Positions 40,482 through 48,271 of a stretch of DNA of 55,129 bases are shown one piece after another. The notes under the pieces were generated by a model. The model ran no database searches. It was not told where the DNA came from and worked only from the letters and a program-made list of their open reading frames with translations. Origin of the DNA: a virus; the IMG/VR virus record IMGVR_UViG_3300005618_000021, positions 1 to 55,129 of that record; one strand, written 5' to 3'. Position numbers and translations under genes: made by a program. Position 1 is the stretch's first letter. Every line of letters begins with the position of its first letter.

Positions 40482-41369
40482 TGACGCGACCGTCCTGAGC
40501 ACGGCGTCCTTGATCGAGACGGTAGGCGTCCAGCCAAGCGACAACAACCGCGTGCAGTCCAGCAGTGTCAGCCGTTTGTCGCCCACCCAACTGGTGCCAG
40601 TGTACACCCGTTCAGGCTCGATATTGAGCGATTCGCACAACCAGCTGAGCGACTCATTCACCGTGCACGATTGGTAGTGCCCAACGTTGAAAATCCGCAC
40701 CGGCTCGCTCGAGTCATCCAGCCCGGCGTGCAGGACCGCTTCGACCACATCGCTGACGTAGATGTACGACCTGCGCTGCTCGCCGTCGCCGAGCACCTCG
40801 ATGCGAGTCGGATCGTGCTTGAGCTTCTGCCAGAAGTCGTACAGGTGGCCGCGGTGGTAGCCCTCGCCCAACACTGGCGCGAACCGGAAGATGGTTGCCT
40901 GCAGGTCGTAACTACGAGCGTACGCCGCGATCAAGGATTCCGCAGCCAGCTTGCTCGCACCGTACAGCGACGTCTGGATCGGCATCGGGCAATCCTCAGG
41001 AGTCGGAAACGTCGAGGTATCGCCGTAGACCGCACTCGTCGAACTGAAGGCGATCCGTTGCACATTGGTCGCCCGCATCACCTCGAGCACGTTCTGCGTC
41101 GCGATAACGTTCGCTTCGATTGGTACTCGCGGGTCAGTGCCCAACCGGACCGTCGCGTCACCGGCCAAGTGAAACACCATGTCCTGGCTGGCCATGGCCC
41201 TGGTCAACGTCTGACGATTCATCAGATCGTCATCGTTCGCCAGGTCGTACACCGTCACAGACTGGCCTATAGCTTCTAACCGCCGCACAAGGTGACGGCC
41301 GATAAAGCCCGCGCCGCCAGTGACCAGGACTCTACTTATGGGCGCTTCCTCGGATGCTTTACCACCCAT
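40470..41369 (-). CDS. NAD-dependent sugar epimerase (extended SDR, GalE-like)
   Basis: 299 residues. RVLVTGGAGFIGRHLVRRLEA (cofactor loop), MVFHLAGDATVRLGTDP, IAFSSTSAVYGDTSTFP and LYGASKLAAESL (Tyr-x3-Lys) then FRFAPVLGEGYHRGHL and RRSYIYVSDVVEAVLHAG mark a nucleotide-sugar epimerase. The STSAVYG motif lacks the T-[DE]-E of 4,6-dehydratases, so an epimerase or reductase is more likely. First sugar gene after terL. It overlaps the 62-residue gene by 34 bases. Confidence 0.88.
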   Translation of the reverse strand: MGGKASEEAPISRVLVTGGAGFIGRHLVRRLEAIGQSVTVYDLANDDDLMNRQTLTRAMASQDMVFHLAGDATVRLGTDPRVPIEANVIATQNVLEVMRATNVQRIAFSSTSAVYGDTSTFPTPEDCPMPIQTSLYGASKLAAESLIAAYARSYDLQATIFRFAPVLGEGYHRGHLYDFWQKLKHDPTRIEVLGDGEQRRSYIYVSDVVEAVLHAGLDDSSEPVRIFNVGHYQSCTVNESLSWLCESLNIEPERVYTGTSWVGDKRLTLLDCTRLLSLGWTPTVSIKDAVLRTVASFDG

Positions 41370-41524
41370 GACCTACAATCAACGCACTGCACGGTACGCA
41401 AGTTATATGGGCGTGATGCGGTAGCCGCAGCGACCGCCTGGGCTTCTTCTCGGTTAGCAAACGACCGACTGTGTGGCCAGCGACATACTAGAGATTTGAT
41501 AAGTGGCCGCCATTTCTCAGGCAT
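41336..41524 (-). CDS. Small zinc-finger-like protein downstream of terL
   Basis: 62 residues; ATG 41524 shares one base with the terL stop. KWRPLIKSLVCRWPHSRSFANREEAQAVAAATASRPYNLRTVQCVDCRSWVVKH has a C...H...C-x2-C layout known from short phage proteins that read ...YxCxxCxxWHL at the end. Probably a small zinc-binding accessory. Role unknown. Confidence 0.65.
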   Translation of the reverse strand: MPEKWRPLIKSLVCRWPHSRSFANREEAQAVAAATASRPYNLRTVQCVDCRSWVVKHPRKRP

Positions 41525-43074
41525 CAGTAGAAGGCTACACCAGCGTGCAATGGCGGCATAGCCGCAAGCACGACCGCGTCACCAGCGTCGGGTGAGCGAC
41601 CAATCCGTTTGCTGATCTCGTCCTTGTCCTCGACCTGAATTCCTGACACGCGCATCATCCACCGCGGCGCGCATAGGTCCGCTTTCAACTCGGTATCCGG
41701 CGGCAACATGATGCCGTCGCCGTTCTCCGGATCAAGCGCTTCCCGAAAACTCCAGTACATGAACGCGCGCACATTGAGAAAGTGGAGCAGGTTGGTGCGG
41801 TCCTTGTGCTTCGTGCCTGCACCAAAGTTCACCGGCACCACGTCAGCGTCCACCTCGCGGCACAGGTCCACAACCGCGGCACCAGGCCCGCCCACGTCGA
41901 TGTTGGCGTAGCCCCCACTCAGGAGCGCTTGCATAACGATTCGGCGGCCTTCCTGGCCATCGGGCGTCTCCTTGCCGGGGATGCGCTGCAATGGAGCGAA
42001 CCAGTTGCCCCAGCGTTGCGCTAGAACGGTTTTCGCGGCACCACCTCGAGCCACGTCCAATCCGGAGCAGGTTGCCAGACCATCGGGTCGCTGCTCAGGA
42101 TGCCAACGGCGCATAGCCGCATCAACCCAAGCACTGGGGATAATCTGCCACGGATCATCTTTAAGGCCGATGTTGTAGTCGCCGAACAGCAGTTGCGAGC
42201 GCAGCGGCTCGGGTAGCGCCTGGAGCTGCGACGCGTATCCGGTTCGGGCCAGAATCGGGTTGTCGGCAAGGGTAGCCGGCAAGAACGTCCGGGACTTCGG
42301 CGTGACCATCTCGCCGTGATAGTCGAACGGCTTACCGTCCTCAACTTCGGTGTCCTTGTCATCGATGCGGGCGTACCAGCGCAACTCGCCCGCGGTTGCT
42401 GGATGGTTATGCTGCGGGTCCAACCAGGCGCCCCAACGACGGATGACCCATTCACCCTCGACGCTGGTGGGCGGGTTGCCGGCACCAACGATGCGGGTTC
42501 GCTGACCGGGGATCGTGGTCCTGACCCAGCCCGCCAGAAACAGGTACATCTGTTCGAGGAATTCTGAGAGCTCGTCGAACGCGCACAGGTCGTGCGGTCG
42601 ACCTTTCCACTTGCCCAACTCACCCAGGTCCTCAATGCCCGCGAACTCGACCGTTCGGCCATCGTTCATCAGTAAACCGTTGATACGAGACGAGAAGTGG
42701 CCTCGGTCGCCGATGACAGCGAGTGCTCGTTGGATGAGACCTTCACCGCCTTTGAACTGAGTGTAGTTGCGGCGGAAGATGATCGATCGCTGGTGAGCGG
42801 TGAGCCCTAGTCCCAGGAGCAGGTCAGTTTTGCCACCACCAGCCTGGCCACCGTAGTAGAGCTCGTCGGCCTCAGTGAGCCACGCTGCCGTTTGTGCCCC
42901 TGGCTGGGGAAACCACAGCGGCCGCGGGTTCTGGAAGCGCAGGGCGACCAGCGGTCGTAACTTGCTCAACGATGGCGGCAAGTCGGTCGTCGAGTTCCTC
43001 TTCGCTGAGTTCGCCGTGCTCGATCTGGATCGGCCGGCCGTCTGCCCCGGTGAGTTCGTTCCGTGTCTTCTCAA
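41524..43074 (-). CDS. terL: Terminase large subunit
   Basis: Up to 516 residues. ELYYGGQAGGGKTDLLLGL near residue 75 is Walker A, HDLCAFDELSEFLEQMY is Walker B and the C-motif follows in RIVGAGNPP. The nuclease half has CSGLDVARGG, YANIDVGGPGAAVVDL and DAGDAVVLAA. Pumps DNA into the prohead and cuts it. Homology begins near residue 40, so the true start is within the overlap with terS; no ATG or GTG is available there. TTG 42969 is one possibility. Confidence 0.92.
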   Translation of the reverse strand: MRRHGTNSPGQTAGRSRSSTANSAKRNSTTDLPPSLSKLRPLVALRFQNPRPLWFPQPGAQTAAWLTEADELYYGGQAGGGKTDLLLGLGLTAHQRSIIFRRNYTQFKGGEGLIQRALAVIGDRGHFSSRINGLLMNDGRTVEFAGIEDLGELGKWKGRPHDLCAFDELSEFLEQMYLFLAGWVRTTIPGQRTRIVGAGNPPTSVEGEWVIRRWGAWLDPQHNHPATAGELRWYARIDDKDTEVEDGKPFDYHGEMVTPKSRTFLPATLADNPILARTGYASQLQALPEPLRSQLLFGDYNIGLKDDPWQIIPSAWVDAAMRRWHPEQRPDGLATCSGLDVARGGAAKTVLAQRWGNWFAPLQRIPGKETPDGQEGRRIVMQALLSGGYANIDVGGPGAAVVDLCREVDADVVPVNFGAGTKHKDRTNLLHFLNVRAFMYWSFREALDPENGDGIMLPPDTELKADLCAPRWMMRVSGIQVEDKDEISKRIGRSPDAGDAVVLAAMPPLHAGVAFY

Positions 43075-43411
43075 CGAACCTGCCTGCCATCTTGAGTGCC
43101 ACGATCAGCGCGGTGACGTTGTCAGCCTCAAACACCATCTGCGAGAGTTTTTCCTCGAGCAGATCCCCAAATTCGGCTTTGGCCAATTCAGCCGCCAGAG
43201 CGAAATCCTCGTCATGCTCACACCATTTGTAGAACGTGGTGCGATCGACGCCTGCCGCCTCGGTGGACTTTCGGACGTTGCCGGTGTTGCGGAACGCAGT
43301 CAAGAAGGCCCGCTTTTGTGGGTGTCGAATAGCGTGGAAGACGCCCGGCGCGCTGGGCATGCTCTCTCGCAGCGCACCATACGAGCGTTGAGGGTGTGTC
43401 GTCAAGAGCAT
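42872..43411 (-). CDS. terS: Terminase small subunit
   Basis: 179 residues. KRAFLTAFRNTGNVRKSTEAAGVDRTTFYKWCEHDEDFALAAELAKAEF is the DNA-binding helix-turn-helix of small terminases; a coiled coil (LLEEKLSQMVFEADNVTALIVALKM) drives oligomerisation. ATG 43360 is an alternative start. It lies just before terL. Recognises the packaging site. Confidence 0.85.
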   Translation of the reverse strand: MLLTTHPQRSYGALRESMPSAPGVFHAIRHPQKRAFLTAFRNTGNVRKSTEAAGVDRTTFYKWCEHDEDFALAAELAKAEFGDLLEEKLSQMVFEADNVTALIVALKMAGRFVEKTRNELTGADGRPIQIEHGELSEEELDDRLAAIVEQVTTAGRPALPEPAAAVVSPARGTNGSVAH

Positions 43412-43439
43412 ATGCCGAGCAGTTTTCCGAAAACGCTGC

Positions 43440-43976
43440 TCACGACTCGCACACGATGTGGGGATACCAGCCTAGAGTCCTGGCAATGCGTTCGACACAG
43501 ATCGCCTCGGCGAGTGGCTGAACGAGTGGCTCGTGCGCCATGTGTGGGTTGAGGAAAGCCTGGCGGCGCATGAGAAAATAGTGCGCAAGGCGGCCCTGGC
43601 GTTTGTAGATGCGGGTCACGACATGCCAGCGCAGGATGGGTTCGAGGGCCGTATCGGTAGCTGATTCGAGGTCGGCCTTGATAGCGACGATCTGCTTTCG
43701 CGCGTCGGGGTCGGAGCTGTGGACGAGGGCAACGGGATTGTCTGAGAGCGAGGAGCCGACACCCATAGCGGCGGCTTCGAGCTCGGGCCAGTGGCGCAGG
43801 TACCACGAGACAACGTCGGGCGCGAACTCGTCGATGGGGCAAGTACTGCCGGTGCGGCGCCGTAATCCTTTGACGAGCAAATCGAGCCCTTCCGCAGCCG
43901 CGTAGAGCACGAGGATGCGCTGATCCGTGATAGGGTCGGCCGCCGTCACGCTTTCACGAAGAGGAGGTGCCCTCAT
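43440..43976 (-). CDS. Unknown helical protein upstream of terS
   Basis: 178 residues from ATG 43976; GTG 43949 is an alternative. All-alpha character (ILVLYAAAEGLDLLVKGLRRR; VSWYLRHWPELEAAAM; FLMRRQAFLNPHMAHEPLVQPLAEAICVERIARTLG). No Cys pairs beyond scattered residues. Its place before terS would suit a packaging or late regulatory protein, but no motif supports one. Confidence 0.6.
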   Translation of the reverse strand: MRAPPLRESVTAADPITDQRILVLYAAAEGLDLLVKGLRRRTGSTCPIDEFAPDVVSWYLRHWPELEAAAMGVGSSLSDNPVALVHSSDPDARKQIVAIKADLESATDTALEPILRWHVVTRIYKRQGRLAHYFLMRRQAFLNPHMAHEPLVQPLAEAICVERIARTLGWYPHIVCES

Positions 43977-44439
43977 CCCGTGGCTGGGCCTGGCCGTCGA
44001 GGGCGGCGATTCCGTACCAGGCTTCGGCTTTCAGGCCACACGTCTCACAGGGACCGTCACCGGGTACCAGGTCAGGCCAGTGGTGTTTCTCCATCGCATC
44101 GCGCAGGGCCTGGTTCTGGGCCTTGTACTCAGCGGCACACTCGCGTGAGTCAATCCACGCTTGCCGCAACTCATCCCGTTCCGCCCGAGCCTGATCGCGT
44201 TCCTGGGTGAGCTGGTCGATACCGGCCTTGGCGGCATCCCACGCCTTGGCCACCAGATCGTCCGTGTCCGCCCGAGCCTGCGCGAGTTCGGCCCGGAGAC
44301 TCACGATTTCCTGCTGCTTAGCGACAACGACATCGGCCGTACGTGTCAGTTCGTCATCGTTCACTAAGCAAGCGTCCATGTACCGCTGGTGGTTGTGCGG
44401 TTCGACGCTGGCCCCGCCGCGCTCAGGGGAATCAGGCAT
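43954..44439 (-). CDS. Coiled-coil protein with C-terminal Cys pair
   Basis: 161 residues. A long charged coil spans about residues 35-120 (KQQEIVSLRAELAQARADTDDLV; LTQERDQARAERDELRQAW), followed by HHWPDLVPGDGPCETCGLKAE, a short zinc-knuckle-like Cys-x2-Cys. Coupled to the 43-residue gene upstream. Function unknown. Confidence 0.6.
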   Translation of the reverse strand: MPDSPERGGASVEPHNHQRYMDACLVNDDELTRTADVVVAKQQEIVSLRAELAQARADTDDLVAKAWDAAKAGIDQLTQERDQARAERDELRQAWIDSRECAAEYKAQNQALRDAMEKHHWPDLVPGDGPCETCGLKAEAWYGIAALDGQAQPRDEGTSSS

Positions 44440-44563
44440 GGGTCTTCGGTGGGTTGAACGGGATGCGCAGACGAGCCGCCAGGCGTTTCATCTGCTCGTA
44501 CGGCCTGCCGCGTTTGATCTGGCGCAGACCCTTGTTGTTGTGATGACGGCGACGCCGGGTCAT
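44432..44563 (-). CDS. 43-residue highly basic micro-protein
   Basis: Reads MTRRRRHHNNKGLRQIKRG then RPYEQMKRLAARLRIPFNPP and ends KTHA. ATG 44563 overlaps the upstream stop (ATGA) and the stop overlaps the start of the coiled-coil gene. A third of the residues are Arg or Lys, so it probably binds nucleic acid. Too short for usual cutoffs. Confidence 0.6.
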   Translation of the reverse strand: MTRRRRHHNNKGLRQIKRGRPYEQMKRLAARLRIPFNPPKTHA

Positions 44564-44769
44564 TGCTGCTTCATGCTCTGGATTTCGGCGATGCGCTTTT
44601 CCCAACATGCCTCCAGGGCATCCCGATCAGCCTTGAGCCTGACGATCCACTCGTCTCGTGCTGCACAAACGGGCGAGTGAAGACCCAACCGACAGCGTAG
44701 GCTGAGCCCATCAACCGTCGATTTCCACCACCTCACTCCATCCGTCTTTCTCTCTGGGTCAGTAGTCAT
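44560..44769 (-). CDS. Small protein beginning MTTDP
   Basis: 69 residues from ATG 44769, coupled to the zinc-ribbon gene. WWKSTVDGLSLRCRLGLHSPVCAARDEWIVRLKADRDALEACWEKRIAEI is a C-x-LGLH-type motif followed by a helix. The first residues MTTDP recur in the next two genes upstream. Function unknown. Confidence 0.6.
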   Translation of the reverse strand: MTTDPERKTDGVRWWKSTVDGLSLRCRLGLHSPVCAARDEWIVRLKADRDALEACWEKRIAEIQSMKQQ

Positions 44770-45014
44770 TTCAGATACTCCCTGAGCGATATCTCGCACT
44801 CTGAACACCACCATTCCCCGTGCAGTGCTCGCTCACCGCACGACGTGCAGCGGTCGGCGGCGAGTCGGCATTCCGTGCAAAGTTGAAAGCGTCCCAGCAT
44901 GGCCATAGCGTCATACCGACCGCATGCCCGACACTCACCGCGCTCATCGGGCGAATCGCTCCACCACGGCCTGATCTCGCTGTCTCGCACATCGCCCGCG
45001 GGGTCGGTGGTCAT
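44766..45014 (-). CDS. Zinc-ribbon small protein beginning MTTDP
   Basis: 82 residues from ATG 45014, preceded by GAGGGAGTG. Four cysteine pairs in order: ECRACGR, LCTECR, RCTSCGE and WCSECE, implying two zinc ribbons. MTTDP start shared with neighbours. Possibly nucleic-acid or protein binding. Confidence 0.65.
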   Translation of the reverse strand: MTTDPAGDVRDSEIRPWWSDSPDERGECRACGRYDAMAMLGRFQLCTECRLAADRCTSCGERALHGEWWCSECEISLREYLK

Positions 45015-45035
45015 GATCACTCCCTCTAACGGCAC

Positions 45036-45305
45036 TTAGGTCTGACAAAGCTCGGCCAACACGTCGCCATGGCATGCGGCAGGTTTGCACCAGCATCCGA
45101 GCACCTTTCCATGAAGCTCTGGTAGGGCTGCGAGCAAGTCAAGCTCCGACTCTACCCACGCTCGATACTTGCTGATCACTTCAGCGCGCGTCCCATCGGG
45201 TCCGATCTTGAACGGATTCCCCCACTTGGACGGGCGTCCGATGTAGACGTCGTACCGCGCCCTTTTGCAGTGGACAACACTGGGTGGTGCGGGGTCGGTG
45301 GTCAT
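45036..45305 (-). CDS. DUF4326-family protein
   Basis: 89 residues. VVHCKRARYDVYIGRPSKWGNPFKIGPDGTRAEVISKYRAWV...GKVLGCWCKPAACHGDVLAEL is the full DUF4326 pattern, including the invariant RPSKWGNPF and CWCKP-x-x-CHGDVL motifs. Its Cys and His cluster probably binds metal. The family is common in phages and of unknown role. Start overlaps the gene above. Confidence 0.85.
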   Translation of the reverse strand: MTTDPAPPSVVHCKRARYDVYIGRPSKWGNPFKIGPDGTRAEVISKYRAWVESELDLLAALPELHGKVLGCWCKPAACHGDVLAELCQT

Positions 45306-45448
45306 GCTGCTGCCTCCTGGTCGAGATGGAATCGGCCATCACATCGACACTCGAACTGCTGAGCCTCGATCGCCTGATGGATACCACGGGCTTGCTCGAA
45401 TGCGACGAAGATCGTCTCGTGTGTGGCTTGCCACACACAAAATCCCAT
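45302..45448 (-). CDS. Small protein next to the repeat cluster, start uncertain
   Basis: 48 residues from ATG 45448 (AAAGAGA upstream); the frame stays open up to 45661 but that part crosses the iteron-like repeats and is unlikely to be coding. FCVWQATHETIFVAFEQARGIHQAIEAQQFECRCDGRFHLDQE shows Cys/His spacing of a small zinc site. It is coupled to the DUF4326 gene by ATGA. Confidence 0.5.
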   Translation of the reverse strand: MGFCVWQATHETIFVAFEQARGIHQAIEAQQFECRCDGRFHLDQEAAA

Positions 45449-45455
45449 ATCTCTT

Positions 45456-45643
45456 TGTTGCGCTTTACGCGTTGCGCTTTCGTGGCAACGCAAGCCCCGG
45501 AAAAGGGGGGTTCTAGGGGGGAGAAACCATAACCGCAACATCCATCTGTCTATAAGGGTGTGCGGTTTATGTTGCGCTTCTCGGACCGCCGTTTCGGAAA
45601 CCGCCACACTTGTTGCGGTATCGCCCAAAATGTGTTGCGGTTT
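45456..45643. repeat. Iteron-like repeat cluster, candidate replication origin
   Basis: Five direct copies close to TGTTGCGSTTT lie at 45456-45466, 45470-45480, 45570-45580, 45611-45621 and 45633-45643; an inverted copy (aaccgcaaca) is at 45531-45540 and a partial inverted one (ggcaacgcaa) near 45484. Between them are G-runs (gggggg, 45505 and 45516) and an A/T-richer patch (tctataag). It lies directly behind the RepA-like ATPase gene. Clustered short repeats beside a replication initiator or helicase gene are typical of phage origins. Confidence 0.6.
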
Positions 45644-46911
45644 CACTCGGACAGCCCCCACGTCGCGGTCCTGCCGCGGCCCCCGCCAGGGTTCAACCGG
45701 ACCACCCCAGACATGCGCCCGAGCGTGGTCCGAACCGCGTTCTCTTGCTCATCAAGCTCGTCGGCCAGCGACTTGGTATCCAATGCCCCACGCACTAGCG
45801 CCGCCCTGATTCTGACCGACAAGCTTGTCCTCGCCGCCAGGTCGGGCACCTCCTGTATGTCCGACTGGTCGAACGCGATCGCGCCCCGCGGCCCGTCGAA
45901 GCCAACCCGTAGCGCGATCGGCTTGTGATGCTCACCGTCGTTGGCCTTCCAGTGGTACAACCCCAGGTGCATCACATCCCCGTCTGGTTCGTCCTCAGCC
46001 CGCCGCACCTCGATGCCTGAGCGCATCGCGTTCCAGAAGAACGCCGAACCGAACGGCTTCACCTTGCCCTTGGTCTGAAGTGCCGACTCGCGGCTCACGT
46101 GGGCAATCACCAGCCTGGTCGCTGGGCTCATGTTGCGTAACGCGTTCATGGCTGCTCGAGCCGTCTCGTCCTCGGTGAGCGCACCCGTAGCTGCGAACCC
46201 AATCGAGTCAACGATTACCAGCGTGATGGTGTTCTTACTGATCTCTTCACGGATGCTCGGCAACTCGTCTGACAGCGAGCGGAAGCACTGGCGGTAGTGA
46301 ATGGTCGGCGCCGCACAACGCTCGGCCTGAGCGATTCTGCGCAGCCTGAGCGCCACCGTGCGTGGGTTCGTCTCCCAGTCGAGGTACAACACGGCACCCT
46401 GACACGTTGGCCAGGCGTTCCATGGCAACGCCTGCTTGAGCGCTACCGAGTACGCAATCCTGAGCGCCATCAGGCTTTTCGCCGACTCGCCATCGCCATA
46501 CAACACCGTCGTCTCACCCATCGGTATCAGCCCAGGAATCAGATACTCGACTTCATCGAGTTCCTCGACTGCCGCAAGGTCTACGGTTGGGGCTGGCGCG
46601 CGGTACTGCTTGGCCACCACCGCACATGCGTAGGTGACCATCTGATCCCAGTCGATCGCACCCACGGCCCCATTGGCCCGCTTCTCGAGCTTGTTGGCCG
46701 TCTCGGTCTGCGAGCGGGCCGACAGCAGGTTCAGGTGAACTGGCCCAGCCAGGCGCCCATTTGCCCCGGGCATGATGCTTTCGACAGTTAGCTCGGCACG
46801 AAGACCATCGCTTATGTCCTTGAGCCGCTCGAGCCCGAAGCCAATGCCAAGATCGGGCCACGTCAGGGTCCACGTGTCCCCATCACGGCGGACTTCGGGC
46901 CGCTCGGTCAT
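45643..46911 (-). CDS. RepA/RadA-like AAA ATPase, putative replicative helicase
   Basis: 422 residues. The C-terminal RecA-type core starts at LIPGLIPMGETTVLYGDGESAKS, residues about 124-146, with a variant Walker A (GDGESAKS). LVIVDSIG near residue 231 is Walker B; VLYLDWETN and LVIAHVSRE are further RecA-fold motifs. Residues about 370-422 form a winged helix (IRAALVRGALDTKSLADELDEQENAVRTTLGRM). The N-terminal 120 residues are unassigned. Downstream of a DnaG-like fragment, it probably unwinds the origin. Confidence 0.8.
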   Translation of the reverse strand: MTERPEVRRDGDTWTLTWPDLGIGFGLERLKDISDGLRAELTVESIMPGANGRLAGPVHLNLLSARSQTETANKLEKRANGAVGAIDWDQMVTYACAVVAKQYRAPAPTVDLAAVEELDEVEYLIPGLIPMGETTVLYGDGESAKSLMALRIAYSVALKQALPWNAWPTCQGAVLYLDWETNPRTVALRLRRIAQAERCAAPTIHYRQCFRSLSDELPSIREEISKNTITLVIVDSIGFAATGALTEDETARAAMNALRNMSPATRLVIAHVSRESALQTKGKVKPFGSAFFWNAMRSGIEVRRAEDEPDGDVMHLGLYHWKANDGEHHKPIALRVGFDGPRGAIAFDQSDIQEVPDLAARTSLSVRIRAALVRGALDTKSLADELDEQENAVRTTLGRMSGVVRLNPGGGRGRTATWGLSE

Positions 46912-47312
46912 ACATCGAATACCCGTGCCGCCAACAGCGCTGGATTGGGCAACAAGGGCCGATCCTCGGGATGTGCCTGGTAGTGCTGGTCACGATCGCG
47001 TATCGCTTCGTTGAGCGTCTGGCGCACCGTGTGCTCGTCCTCGCCAATCTTGGCCGCCAGCTCACGCACGTAGCGCGCCCGAGCGACCGGCGGCTGTCTG
47101 AGCAGCACGTCGACCATGTCCTCGCACGCGTCGACCGCACCCTGCACCGTGCCCAGGTCATGCCGTTGCTCAAGGTGATGGATCATCCACAGCGGCGCCG
47201 GCTCAGCCTCAGCGATCATGCGTTCATATCGCGCGTCGCCGCCGTCAGAGTTCAGCAGTTGGTCAACGTCCTTGATGCCCGTGGGCAGCGTGGCGACTTT
47301 GATGATGGTCAC
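46908..47312 (-). CDS. DnaG primase C-terminal-like fragment
   Basis: 134 residues from GTG 47312. KVATLPTGIKDVDQLLNSDGGDARYERMIAEAEP is the last strand of a TOPRIM domain plus the linker seen in DnaG, and the remainder (VDVLLRQPPVARARYVRELAAKIGEDEHTVRQTLNEAI) resembles its helicase-binding helices. The zinc-binding and catalytic TOPRIM parts are absent, and only 15 bases separate it from the upstream stop. It may link host primase to the phage helicase. Start has no good Shine-Dalgarno. Confidence 0.65.
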   Translation of the reverse strand: MTIIKVATLPTGIKDVDQLLNSDGGDARYERMIAEAEPAPLWMIHHLEQRHDLGTVQGAVDACEDMVDVLLRQPPVARARYVRELAAKIGEDEHTVRQTLNEAIRDRDQHYQAHPEDRPLLPNPALLAARVFDV

Positions 47313-47327
47313 CGGGCTGGACCGTAG

Positions 47328-48068
47328 TTAGAACTCTTCGGCCTTGAGCGCATCGATCATGCCCTTGACCTTCAACCCCTTCTCGATAATCTGGTCGAGG
47401 CCATCGCTGTCAGTAATCTCATACGTGTCATCGAGTTTGATGCCCATCTCGGTCGCGCGGTCATACAGCAACACGTAATGGTCTAGTGCGCCTGCGCGCG
47501 TCGGAGGCCGTTTCTTAGGCGACGGTTCTGGCTCAGACTCGCGCTGCTCGATAACCTCACCAGTGGTCTGATCGACGACGACAGTTCGGGCGTTTGGGAT
47601 ACTCTCAACCTCGCTTTCATCCGTCCAGCCCAAACCGCATAGACTGAGGGTCACGCGTCGCTTGGCCTTCGTCTCTGCCTTCATCAACGCATTCGCCAGG
47701 TTGTCGGCGACCAGACCCTTGACGTAGACCACGCCTAAAGCACTATCGATGCGGCCAACTCCATCCTTGGCATACGCCGTCACGACGTAGAGGTCGTCGA
47801 GCCGCTGGCGCTCGAGTTGGGTAATACTGACGCCGTGAATCTTGCGCAACTGGTCGGTGCAGTTCTTCAACGCGTACAGCGTCAGTTTGCCGTTCAGGTT
47901 GATGTAGTCAAACGGTTTTGTCAGTGGGTTGATGTTGAGCGATTCGCAAACCTTGTTGTAGTAAGTGACGCGCTCCTGGGGCTTCAGTTTGGCCAGGTCG
48001 CCCTCGATCAGGACGCGCTCCATGATTTGTGCGCCGTTGGTCGGCACGACTAATTCAGCGGTTGTCAC
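47328..48068 (-). CDS. Putative ssDNA-annealing protein (RecT/Erf-like)
   Basis: 246 residues from GTG 48068, with AAAGGAGAG upstream and a GTGA overlap. RVTYYNKVCESLNINPLTKPFDYINLNGKLTLYALKNCTDQLRKIHGVSI and LANALMKAETKAKRRVTLSLCGLGWTDESEVE match a widespread phage family with features of single-strand annealing recombinases. The C-terminal 80 residues are charged and may bind partners. Function by family resemblance only. Confidence 0.7.
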   Translation of the reverse strand: MTTAELVVPTNGAQIMERVLIEGDLAKLKPQERVTYYNKVCESLNINPLTKPFDYINLNGKLTLYALKNCTDQLRKIHGVSITQLERQRLDDLYVVTAYAKDGVGRIDSALGVVYVKGLVADNLANALMKAETKAKRRVTLSLCGLGWTDESEVESIPNARTVVVDQTTGEVIEQRESEPEPSPKKRPPTRAGALDHYVLLYDRATEMGIKLDDTYEITDSDGLDQIIEKGLKVKGMIDALKAEEF

Positions 48069-48271
48069 GCGATTCTCTCCTTTGAGTTGTGGCAAAAACA
48101 AGTGCAACGCGGTAGGCCAGAACGGCCCTGACGACCCGCGTTACCACGGCACGCCCAATGCGAACCGTGTCGGCAATATGCGCTTCTAAGCGCCACTGGT
48201 ACGCCCGTGTGTTCCTGGCGTCCCTTGACACAGTCCGGGTGCTGGCACGTGTCCGCGTCGTGCTCCGTCAT
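48065..48271 (-). CDS. Cys/His-rich small protein
   Basis: 68 residues from ATG 48271. CQHPDCVKGRQEHTGVPVALRSAYCRHGSHWACRGN...GLPRCTCFCHN contains eight cysteines and several histidines, likely two zinc sites. Coupled to both neighbours. Function unknown. Confidence 0.6.
   Translation of the reverse strand: MTEHDADTCQHPDCVKGRQEHTGVPVALRSAYCRHGSHWACRGNAGRQGRSGLPRCTCFCHNSKERIA

Noticed and set aside
45449-45661. Upstream extension of the small gene at 45302 through the repeats
   Set aside because: Repeat copies would dictate its residues, and the better start is ATG 45448.
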